From the NCBI RefSeq assembly GCF_003417535.1, contig NZ_QVLS01000007.1:1-64000 (forward strand): a DNA stretch of 64,000 nt. The letters run 5' to 3'. The stretch comes from Hydrogenophaga borbori (lineage in GTDB: Bacteria > Pseudomonadota > Gammaproteobacteria > Burkholderiales > Burkholderiaceae_C). Below, in pieces: positions 1 to 6,647 of this stretch; position 1 is the stretch's first letter; each line of letters starts with the position of its first letter. Position numbers and translations under genes: made by a program. The notes beneath the pieces were generated by a model. The model was not told the DNA's origin. It saw only the letters and a list, made by a program, of their open reading frames with translations, and did not search any database.

Positions 1-75
1 CGCCCCCATGAGTCCCTCGGCCGAATCCCACCGGTCGAGTACCGTGTCAAACTGTTCCCCAACCTCTACTTCTGA
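1..75 (+). mobile_element. IS3-like transposase, C-terminal fragment
   Basis: Frame 1 is open from the first base and stops at 73-75. The 24 residues read RPHESLGRIPP followed by VEYRVKLFPNLYF. An R-P-H-x-S-L-G-x-x-P-P stretch near the C terminus is typical of IS3-type (rve-fold) transposases. Only the tail is in the window; the rest lies to the left. The reading frame of the next gene is the same and stays open directly after this stop, so the right end of the insertion sequence must lie very close by, probably within about 30 bases. I could not identify the terminal inverted repeat. Family assignment rests on this short motif alone. Confidence 0.55.
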
Positions 76-264
76 CTGGCTCAGGAATTCGAGGGGACCA
101 CACAGGTCACCATCCCCAGCTTTTCGATCCGGATCAGGGACGACGGCGAGGTCGAGGGCGACCCCATCACCCTTCACGTTCGATTCGACGTCTGCCCAAC
201 TTGGATACAGATAGCAAAGAGGCACTTAGACGACGCCCAGCAGGCGAAGGGTCGGAGGGACGAA

Positions 265-798
265 GTGTGGGCTGGGTCTGATGGTGCGGCGAAGGCTCAG
301 GCGCTGGAGGCGGAGTTTGAGGCATCGATGCTCGCCATCATGTCGGCAGCGATCGCCTGGGACGCCCTGTACGCCATTCTTCGCGAGCACGTCGCCATTC
401 CTGCGGTCATGGCAGAGGCTTGGCGACGTGGGCGTACTGCTCGCTATACGCAAGTCGCTGAAACCGTGAGGCGCGCCTTCGTGCTCAAGCCGAAGGGGGC
501 GGCAGTCCTTCGCTCGAACCTCCGGAAGATGTACGCGGCCCGCGACATGGCCGTTCATCCATCGGGAAAGATCTCGGCGCCCATACTTCATCCCGAACTG
601 GACGTTGGCTTGGAGTGGCGGTTTGTGTACTTTCGAGCCCAGAACGCAGCTACCGTGGTCCTGGGCGCGGCGGGGATGCTTTTCGATCTCGCGAAGAACG
701 GACGTGCTAAGAACACCAAGGTGGCCGAGTATCAGAAAGCCCTTCTTGTGCGCCTGCAGGAGATCTTTCCCGATGGCGTTCCACAGCTTGCTACCTGA
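265..798 (+). CDS. Hypothetical protein with HEPN-like R-x4-H motif, probably 5'-truncated
   Basis: From the first usable start codon (GTG at 265) the product is 177 aa, but the frame is open back to 76 and reads like genuine protein (for example VTIPSFSIRIRDDGEVEG), with no start codon other than CTG in that part. The natural 5' end was therefore probably removed by the insertion sequence just upstream. The body is helix-rich. It contains R-D-M-A-V-H (bases 541-558), which fits the R-x4-6-H signature of HEPN-domain ribonucleases; a segment rich in A, I and M precedes it at about residues 20-45, as in HEPN bundles. HEPN proteins often belong to toxin-antitoxin or phage-defence systems, but with one short motif this is only a hypothesis. 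The gene converges on the recombinase gene, 40 bp away. Confidence 0.45.
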   Translation: MWAGSDGAAKAQALEAEFEASMLAIMSAAIAWDALYAILREHVAIPAVMAEAWRRGRTARYTQVAETVRRAFVLKPKGAAVLRSNLRKMYAARDMAVHPSGKISAPILHPELDVGLEWRFVYFRAQNAATVVLGAAGMLFDLAKNGRAKNTKVAEYQKALLVRLQEIFPDGVPQLAT

Positions 799-838
799 CG
801 GCGGTCGGCTGTGATGCCAGCATGGCTCGTCAGTCAGG

Positions 839-1975
839 TCATTGCGCTGTGATTGCGGCGTCGAGACTGGCCTGAATGCGCTCCAGAGGCGCCTTGACGT
901 CCTCCACGCCGAGCTGCACGTAGTGCCGGTGCAGCACGTCACCCTTCTGCGGCGTGTGGTTCAAGATGCGCCGCAGCACCGCGTCACCCACCCCCAGGCG
1001 CTCACCCACGGTCGCCAGCAGCTTGCGCAGGTCGTGCAGCATGAACGCAGGCGAGCCCACCCGGGCCGCCATCTTCGACAGGTGCCCGGCCGCCACGCCC
1101 TTGAACAGCGCATCGCCCGGCTGCAGACCCGAGCAGCGCCGTTCCAGCATCTCGCGCATGGCCGGCGTGATGGGCAGGCTGAGGGGCTTGCCGTTCTTGG
1201 TCTCAGGAATGCTCAGGACGCCCGCCACGAGGTCGATCTGATCCCGGCGTAGGTCTGCACACTCGTTGCGACGCAGGCCCGTGTAGAGCGTCAGGAGCAG
1301 GAAGTCGCGCTGGCGTTCACCCAGCTTGTCCACCGCAGCGCGCCAGGCGGGGAGGTCGGCCTCCTGCAGCACCCGGGCGCGGGGCTGGGCTCGCACCGGC
1401 AGAAGGCCCACCGCAGCCAGCTTGGTGAAGGGCGAGGCCAGATCCAGGCCGTGCAGCGCGTTCGCGTACTTCATGACTGCGCCCACCACGCCCCGGGCCA
1501 GCTCGACCAAGGCCGCGCCGCTGCGCTGCACGAACGCCCGGCAGTGCTCGGTGAATTCGAGCTGCCCCAGCTCCGACACGGGCCGATCGAGCCAGGCACC
1601 GAAGTGCGTGCGCAGCAGCGATCCATAGCGCGATTGGCTCGATGGCTTTATGCGCTTGTCGCGGCAGTAGTCGGCATGGACCTCGCGCAGGGTGGGCGAC
1701 GGGGCAGGGGCTGCGGGCCTATGCGGGCGCTCGCCCCGGCGGCACTTGGCCAGCACATCCATGGCCTGTGCCCGGGCCTCCTGGACGCTCATGAGCGGCC
1801 AGTGGCCCAGGTTCATGCGGAACTGCTTGCCCGCCACGCTCGTGGCGACCCGAAACGTCACCTTGCGCGGGTTCAAGCGCACGCAGAAGCCGCTGAGCAT
1901 GCGGTCGCGCAGGATGCGCCCATCGCGCACCGTGGCGCGAAGGAGCAAGGACTCGCTGATTAGTACAATCGGCAC
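839..1975 (-). CDS. Tyrosine recombinase / integrase (P4-integrase type)
   Basis: A site-specific DNA recombinase of 378 aa that would integrate or excise a mobile element. After an N-terminal arm-binding domain (V-R-D-G-R-I-L-R-D through [13 protein letters not shown]) comes a SAM-like core-binding domain (about residues 95-180). The catalytic domain follows: Arg in TGLRRNE, Lys in ETKNGK, H-x-x-R in HDLRK, the second His in ILNHTPQ, and the nucleophilic Tyr in HRHYVQL. All catalytic positions are present, so the enzyme may be active. I chose GTG at 1975 because GGGAG lies 7-8 bases upstream and the arm domain begins directly after it. The frame runs further upstream to 2126, but that part encodes a displaced ychF fragment. 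No excisionase or other element genes are recognisable nearby. Confidence 0.85.
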   Translation of the reverse strand: MPIVLISESLLLRATVRDGRILRDRMLSGFCVRLNPRKVTFRVATSVAGKQFRMNLGHWPLMSVQEARAQAMDVLAKCRRGERPHRPAAPAPSPTLREVHADYCRDKRIKPSSQSRYGSLLRTHFGAWLDRPVSELGQLEFTEHCRAFVQRSGAALVELARGVVGAVMKYANALHGLDLASPFTKLAAVGLLPVRAQPRARVLQEADLPAWRAAVDKLGERQRDFLLLTLYTGLRRNECADLRRDQIDLVAGVLSIPETKNGKPLSLPITPAMREMLERRCSGLQPGDALFKGVAAGHLSKMAARVGSPAFMLHDLRKLLATVGERLGVGDAVLRRILNHTPQKGDVLHRHYVQLGVEDVKAPLERIQASLDAAITAQ

Positions 1976-2065
1976 CAGTTTCTCCCAGGCAAAACGAGGA
2001 CAAACTCCTCGGCAAGCCGCTGCTCCCCCACCCACTTCCAGACCAGCGCCCGGCTCGGGCGCACC

Positions 2066-2116
2066 GCGCGAATCGGGCACCTCCACCACGCCGGTGTTGG
2101 GCTCGATGGTGCAGAT
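2066..2116 (-). repeat. Inverted partial copy of ychF (codons 34-50)
   Basis: Read on the minus strand, 2116-2066 encodes [17 protein letters not shown]. It matches ychF bases 2240-2290 at 47 of 51 positions by my alignment, and the similarity ends sharply on the far side (below 2066). It is in inverted orientation relative to the intact ychF only 24 bp away and lies just upstream of the recombinase start. It may be a footprint of integration or excision, with ychF or a relative as attachment site, or a piece of a ychF from another strain carried by the element. Confidence 0.8.
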
Positions 2117-2140
2117 GGGGTTGATTTACAAGGACTTTTC

Positions 2141-3232
2141 ATGAGCTTGAAATGCGGCATCGTGGGCCTGCCCAACGTGGGCAAGTCCACGCTCTTCAAC
2201 GCCCTCACCAAGGCCGGCATCGCGGCCGAGAACTACCCCTTCTGCACCATCGAGCCCAACACGGGCGTGGTCGAGGTGCCCGATCCGCGCCTGGCGCAAC
2301 TGGCCGCGATCGTCAAACCCGAGCGCATCGTGCCGGCCATCGTGGAGTTCGTGGACATCGCCGGCCTGGTGGCGGGCGCGAGCACCGGCGAGGGCTTGGG
2401 CAACAAGTTCCTCGCGCACATCCGCGAGACCGACGCCATCGTCAACGTGGTGCGCTGTTTCGAAGACCCGAACGTGATCCACGTGGCCAACAAGGTCGAC
2501 CCCATCGCCGACATCGAGGTCATCCAGACCGAGCTCTGCCTGGCCGACCTGGCCTCGGTGGAAAAGGCCATTCACCGCATCAGCAAGACCGCGCGCTCGG
2601 GCGACAAGGAGTCGATCAAGCAACTGGCCATCCTGGAGAAATGCCAGGCCGCGCTCAACGACACCCAGCCGGTGCGCACCATCGATTTCAGCAAGGAAGA
2701 ACAGGCGCAGCTCAAGCAGTTCTTCCTCATCACGGCCAAGCCCGCGATGTTCGTGGCCAACGTGTCGGAAGACGGCTTCGAGAACAACCCGCTGCTCGAG
2801 CGCCTGCAGGCCTTCGCCGCCAAGCAGAACGCCCCCGTGGTCGCCATCTGCGCCAAGATCGAGGCCGAACTCGCCGAGATGGACGACGCCGACCGGCTCG
2901 AGTTCCTCAAGGAGCTGGGGCAGGAGGAGCCCGGCCTGAACCGCCTGATCCGCGCCGCCTACCAGCTGCTGGGCCTGCAGACCTACTTCACCGCCGGTGT
3001 GAAAGAGGTGCGCGCCTGGACCATCCGCGTCGGCGACACCGGCCCCCAGGCCGCGGGCGTGATCCACACCGACTTCGAGAAGGGTTACATCCGCGCCCAG
3101 ACCATCGCCTTCGACGACTACATCGCGCACGGTGGCGAGCAGGGCGCGAAGGAGGCGGGCAAGATGCGCGCCGAAGGCAAGGAGTACGTCGTCAAGGACG
3201 GCGACGTGATGAACTTCCTGTTCTCGGGCTGA
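2141..3232 (+). CDS. ychF: Redox-regulated ATPase YchF
   Basis: An Obg-family P-loop protein of 363 aa that prefers ATP over GTP and binds ribosomes; it is linked to stress and redox responses. The P-loop GLPNVGKST is at residues 8-16, the G3 motif DIAG is near residue 70, and the diverged G4 motif N-x-x-E (ANVSED) that gives YchF its ATP preference lies near residue 205. A TGS domain forms the C terminus. The length is normal for the family. The start has the purine-rich AAGGA 8-9 bases upstream. A strong terminator follows directly, so the gene is probably monocistronic. Confidence 0.97.
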   Translation: MSLKCGIVGLPNVGKSTLFNALTKAGIAAENYPFCTIEPNTGVVEVPDPRLAQLAAIVKPERIVPAIVEFVDIAGLVAGASTGEGLGNKFLAHIRETDAIVNVVRCFEDPNVIHVANKVDPIADIEVIQTELCLADLASVEKAIHRISKTARSGDKESIKQLAILEKCQAALNDTQPVRTIDFSKEEQAQLKQFFLITAKPAMFVANVSEDGFENNPLLERLQAFAAKQNAPVVAICAKIEAELAEMDDADRLEFLKELGQEEPGLNRLIRAAYQLLGLQTYFTAGVKEVRAWTIRVGDTGPQAAGVIHTDFEKGYIRAQTIAFDDYIAHGGEQGAKEAGKMRAEGKEYVVKDGDVMNFLFSG

Positions 3233-3258
3233 AGGCCGCGGCCGCTGTCCCGCAAGAG

Positions 3259-3286
3259 AAAGGGGCCCCGAGGGGCCCCTTTTTTT
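3259..3286 (+). terminator. Rho-independent terminator of ychF
   Basis: A perfect GC stem (AGGGGCCCC / GGGGCCCCT) with a very short loop is followed by seven T residues, 27 bp after the ychF stop codon. The complementary A tract on the other side makes it potentially bidirectional, which would also serve the minus-strand gene ending at 3286. Confidence 0.9.
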
Positions 3287-3660
3287 CATGCCGACGGTGG
3301 CGCGTGCCGGGGGGCCTCGCCGTCGGCAGGCGTGTCGCCGGCCCCGGGCGACTGGCGCAGAAAGGCCATGAGCCGGCTCAGCTCCGATTGCAGCTGGGGG
3401 TCGGCCGCCGCCGCGTCGGGCAGGTGGCGGCTGCGCACCAGGGCCACGGTGGCGTCGCGACGGGCCTGGCGGCGGGTGAGGTGGTCCAGCAGCCATTCGC
3501 GGCGGGCGGTGTCGCGCGCATTGGCCGTCACCGGGTGCGCCACACCGGGCCGGCGGAAGATCAGGTGCCCCTGGGGCGCGGCCGCCTGGTGGGCGGCGCC
3601 CGCCTCGTCGGTGGCGGGCGCAGCGGTCGCGTCGTCGGAGGTGGGCGTGGGGGTGGACAT
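3286..3660 (-). CDS. Hypothetical protein downstream of the CesT-like gene
   Basis: An unrecognised protein of 124 aa. The first 30 residues are rich in Ala, Thr and Pro and look disordered; the middle (IFRRPGVAHPVTANARDTAR onward) is basic and probably helical; the tail is again Pro/Ala-rich. I chose ATG at 3660 because the longer frame up to 3783 overlaps the upstream gene and gives only low-complexity sequence. The gene starts 55 bp after the CesT-like gene on the same strand, so the two are probably co-transcribed. A type III secretion role for this protein would be guesswork based on its neighbour. Confidence 0.6.
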   Translation of the reverse strand: MSTPTPTSDDATAAPATDEAGAAHQAAAPQGHLIFRRPGVAHPVTANARDTARREWLLDHLTRRQARRDATVALVRSRHLPDAAAADPQLQSELSRLMAFLRQSPGAGDTPADGEAPRHAPPSA

Positions 3661-3715
3661 GCGAGGTGCCTCAGGGATGTTGAAACGGGCGTTCGTTCGT
3701 GGGCGCGAGACCGGT

Positions 3716-4192
3716 TCAGGCGCGCGTGAGCATCGCGCTGGGGACTTTCGGGGCCTCGCCGTCGGCCGCGACGGCGCTTTCAATGTACATGGACCACAGC
3801 AGTCGCAGGCCCTCCAGCCGCAGCATCTCGTTGGCCAGCACGATGTGCCGGTTCGACTCGTCTTCCGGGAACACGTCGTTGATGAGGAGCAGGTTGTCGT
3901 CCTCGTCGTCCTTGGCCAGGCGCATGCTGCCCAGTTCGCCCCACAGCAGGTTGAAGGTGAGGGCGGCCGAGTGAACCTTGGCGCGCGCCTCGGGCGCCGG
4001 TTCGCCCAGTGCGGTGGTGAGCACCAGTCGCAGGGGGTGCTGGGCCCACTCCACGACGCATTCGCCGCCGGTTTCGAAATGCACCAGCCAGGTGGCCTCG
4101 CGCAGTTCGACCACGGCCTCGACGGCCTCGCTGTGCTCGGCGGCGGCCACCAGGCAGGCGGCGGCTTCTTCGGGAGTGCGGAGTTCGGTCAT
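3716..4192 (-). CDS. CesT/YbjN-like small acidic protein (possible type III secretion chaperone)
   Basis: An acidic protein of 158 aa with the layout of CesT-type secretion chaperones. A helical N terminus is followed by a strand region (ATWLVHFETGGECVVEW), a hydrophobic helix (LRLVLTTALGEP), and ALTFNLLWGELGSMRLAKDD with LLLINDVF, which resembles the N-x-x-W/F ... G-x-x-L-x-L-D ... L-x-L pattern. A final helix (VLANEMLRLEGLRLLWSMYI) completes it. CesT chaperones bind effectors before secretion; YbjN proteins share the fold and are not secretion-specific. No secretion apparatus genes are in this window. The gene is first of a two-gene unit with the 124-aa protein. The fold call is moderate and the function is open. 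Confidence 0.5.
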   Translation of the reverse strand: MTELRTPEEAAACLVAAAEHSEAVEAVVELREATWLVHFETGGECVVEWAQHPLRLVLTTALGEPAPEARAKVHSAALTFNLLWGELGSMRLAKDDEDDNLLLINDVFPEDESNRHIVLANEMLRLEGLRLLWSMYIESAVAADGEAPKVPSAMLTRA

Positions 4193-4295
4193 GGGGCCTC
4201 GGCGGACGGTGGCTGGGGATGTGATGCCTTGAGTGGCCGGGCCGGCCGGGGCGTTCCCACCGGCAGGGGACTAGGTCGATGGGACGGGTGGGTCG

Positions 4296-4332
4296 AAAAA
4301 AAGCGCGGCCGCCTCTTGTAAAGGCGCCGCGC
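4296..4332 (-). terminator. Probable terminator after the MFS gene (minus strand)
   Basis: On the minus strand GCGCGGCGCC pairs with GGCGGCCGCGC, with one bulge, around a 9-base loop, and is followed by seven T residues. It lies about 95 bp beyond the MFS stop codon. The rest of 4193-4427 holds no other gene I can support. Confidence 0.7.
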
Positions 4333-4427
4333 CGGGGCGATGGGGCGGCGGGGGTGTGCGCCGCGCCGCGATCGCGCGGCCCATGGGTGGCGAGGCGTTG
4401 GCGATGGTTCCACCGCCGCCTCTGGTC

Positions 4428-5597
4428 CTAGGCGGCTGGCGCCGGGCGCGACACCCAAGCCGCCCACCCGCTCAGGGCGATGGCTGTGGCCGCCACCACC
4501 AGGCCCACGGTGTGCAGGCTCAGCATGTGCCCTTGCGCGATCATCAGCCCGCCCAGCGCGGCCCCGAGCGCCTGCCCGCCATACATGGCCGAACTGTTCA
4601 ACGCCACCGTCGCCGGCGCCAGGGCGGGCGACAAATGCACCAGCCGCGCCTGCTGCGCCGAGTTGGCCGAGAAGCAACCCAGCGCCCAGGGCACCAGCAC
4701 CAGCGCCTGCAGCCAGACCGAGGCGCGGCCCAGCGGCCACAGCAGCAGCGTCAGCGCGATCAGGCTCAGGGTGATGAGCACCGCGCGCGGCGCGCCGATG
4801 CGGTCGATGGAGCGCGACACCAGCACGTTGCCCAGCAGGCCGAAGGCGCCGAACCACAGGAACAGCAGCGACAGCCCGGCGCCGTTCAGCCCGTGCGTCT
4901 GCGCGAAATAGGGCGCGAAGTACGAGAACAGCGTGAACTGCGAGAAGGCCGAGAGCAGGGTCACGCCCACCGCCATCATGAGCGGTGCCGAGCCCAGGGT
5001 GCGGCCCCAGGCCTCGCGCGAGAGCGCGGCGGGCCGCACGCCGTCGGGCATGGCGCGCCAGACCCAGAGGCTGACCAGCCAGGCCGAGACCGCCACCAGG
5101 CCAAAGGCCCAGCGCCAGCCCCAGGCCCCGCCGATCCAGGCAGCCAGTGGCATGCCCATCACCGACGCCACCGACCAGCCCAAGAACACGAAGGTGATGC
5201 CGCGCCCGCGCTGCTCGGGCGGCACCAGCAGGCCCACGCAGGCCGCGGCCTGCGGCGTGAACACGGCGGGCGACATCACCGCCAGCACGCGCAGGGGCAT
5301 GAGGGTGGCGTAGTTGGGCGCCAGCGCGCAGGCCGCGTGCAGCAGGCCGTACCAGATCAGCGAGCCCGTCAGCAGGCGCCGCCGGTCCCAGCCCGCCACC
5401 AGGCCGGCGAACAGCGGCGCGCCCAGGCCCATGAGGATGGCGGCGGCCGTGATCAGTTGCCCGGCCTGCGGCACCGAAATGCCCAGCGACTGGCTGATGT
5501 CGTTCAGCGTGCCGGGCACCACCATGACCCCCGTGCCGATGACGAGGTTGCCGATCATGAGGGCCCAGAGGATGGGGGCGGACGCGTCGCGGCTCAC
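4428..5597 (-). CDS. MFS transporter
   Basis: A major facilitator superfamily permease of 389 aa with 12 predicted membrane segments, similar to the arabinose-efflux/drug-H+ antiporter (DHA1) group. The N-terminal half carries the loop motif GLVAGWDRRRLL between TM2 and TM3, a variant of the usual G-x-x-x-D-R-x-G-R-R. The substrate cannot be read from the sequence. GTG at 5597 overlaps the TGA of the upstream yqaA-type gene (GTGA), so the two are translationally coupled. A terminator follows at 4296-4332. Confidence 0.85.
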   Translation of the reverse strand: MSRDASAPILWALMIGNLVIGTGVMVVPGTLNDISQSLGISVPQAGQLITAAAILMGLGAPLFAGLVAGWDRRRLLTGSLIWYGLLHAACALAPNYATLMPLRVLAVMSPAVFTPQAAACVGLLVPPEQRGRGITFVFLGWSVASVMGMPLAAWIGGAWGWRWAFGLVAVSAWLVSLWVWRAMPDGVRPAALSREAWGRTLGSAPLMMAVGVTLLSAFSQFTLFSYFAPYFAQTHGLNGAGLSLLFLWFGAFGLLGNVLVSRSIDRIGAPRAVLITLSLIALTLLLWPLGRASVWLQALVLVPWALGCFSANSAQQARLVHLSPALAPATVALNSSAMYGGQALGAALGGLMIAQGHMLSLHTVGLVVAATAIALSGWAAWVSRPAPAA

Positions 5598-6076
5598 CAG
5601 GACAGCCCTTCGGGAAACACCCACAGCAGCGCGGCCGTCATGGTGAGGTAGCGCGCGAACTTGCCGACGGCCATGTAGGCCACGCAGGGCCAGAACGGAA
5701 AGCGCAGCCAGCCGGCCACGGCGCACAGCGGATCGCCGACCACGGGCAGCCAGCTCAGCAGGCAGGCCTTGGGGCCGAAGCGCTCCAGCCAGCGCAGGGC
5801 GCGCAGCTCGGTGCTGTTGCCGCGCGCCCGGTCCACCAGCCGGTGCGTGCCCAGGCCCATGGCCCAGCTCACGGCGCCACCCAGCGTATTGCCGGCCGTG
5901 GCCACCAGCACGGCGGGCCAGAACAGCTCGGGGTTGAGTTTGATGAGCCCGAAGACGGCGGGCTCGGAGCCCATGGGCAACAGCGTGGCCGAGACGAAAG
6001 CCACCACGAAGACGGTCGTCAGCCCGACCTCGGGCAGGGCGAGCAGTTGGGCGAGGTGCTGGAACCAGGGGGGCAT
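5594..6076 (-). CDS. YqaA family (DedA/VTT-like) membrane protein
   Basis: A small inner-membrane protein of 160 aa of the SNARE-associated Golgi/VTT superfamily. Characteristic stretches are FVSATLLPMGSEPAVFGLI, with the reentrant-loop Pro and Glu, ATAGNTLGGAVSWAMGLG, and SWLPVVGDPLCAVAGWLR with the G-D-P motif. Members of this superfamily are implicated in lipid scrambling or undecaprenyl-phosphate handling; the specific role of YqaA proteins is unknown. Four or five hydrophobic segments are visible. The gene overlaps the MFS gene by 4 bp and is probably co-transcribed with it. Confidence 0.85.
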   Translation of the reverse strand: MPPWFQHLAQLLALPEVGLTTVFVVAFVSATLLPMGSEPAVFGLIKLNPELFWPAVLVATAGNTLGGAVSWAMGLGTHRLVDRARGNSTELRALRWLERFGPKACLLSWLPVVGDPLCAVAGWLRFPFWPCVAYMAVGKFARYLTMTAALLWVFPEGLSW

Positions 6077-6163
6077 GGGCGCGGCGGGTGGGCCGCGCGG
6101 ATTCTGTCACCGATCAAGAGACCCGCGCGCCACCTCGGTCGGCGCGCGGGGCGAGGCATCGCC

Positions 6164-6565
6164 TCAGAACGCGTTCTTGACCGCCTCTTTGAGTTCCTCC
6201 GTGACCACGAGGTGATCGCGGGGCATCTTGCCGCTGTGGATGTCCCGTTGTTCAAGGTTGCGGAGGTGGTCGCGCAGCAGGCCGGTCCATATGGCCTGGT
6301 TGCTGCCTTTGTCCGCGTGTTTCTGGTAGGCCGTATCGGCCAGCTTCTGAAGCACCACGCGCGCCGACGGCCGGACGGCTTTCACCGGGGGCGGGTTCGA
6401 AGCCGTTCGCAGGGCAATGCCCGACCCTTTGACCTTGCTGGCGTAGACCACCTTGCCCACGGGGGCCTTGAGGATCGCATCGCGCCATTGACTCTGTTGG
6501 TTGAAGGGCCCGGTTTTGGGGGAGGCGAACAGCTTGACGAGGGGTTTGAGGACTTTGGCAACCAT
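6164..6565 (-). CDS. Orphan hypothetical protein, basic N terminus
   Basis: An unrecognised protein of 133 aa. It starts with a basic segment (MVAKVLKPLVKLFASPKTG), has a Pro-rich linker (NPPPVKAVRPSA) near residue 70, and ends with an amphipathic helical part (LRDHLRNLEQRDIH, VTEELKEAVKNAF). I chose ATG at 6565 because AGGAAA lies 7 bases upstream; the longer frame to 6622 adds only Pro-rich sequence. It lies 83 bp downstream of the 664-aa effector-like gene on the same strand, and its composition resembles that neighbour more than the housekeeping genes around it. Confidence 0.6.
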   Translation of the reverse strand: MVAKVLKPLVKLFASPKTGPFNQQSQWRDAILKAPVGKVVYASKVKGSGIALRTASNPPPVKAVRPSARVVLQKLADTAYQKHADKGSNQAIWTGLLRDHLRNLEQRDIHSGKMPRDHLVVTEELKEAVKNAF

Positions 6566-6647
6566 GGGGCGTTTCCTGGTGAAGGGTGGCTGAGGCGGTG
6601 GGACAGATGGCGACGTGGGCACCGACGGGTTCTTGACGGTGGCTTGT

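Noticed and set aside
1976..2125. N-terminal extension of the recombinase to GTG 2089 or beyond
   Set aside because: That part encodes the displaced ychF piece and unrelated sequence, and a good ribosome binding site precedes GTG 1975.
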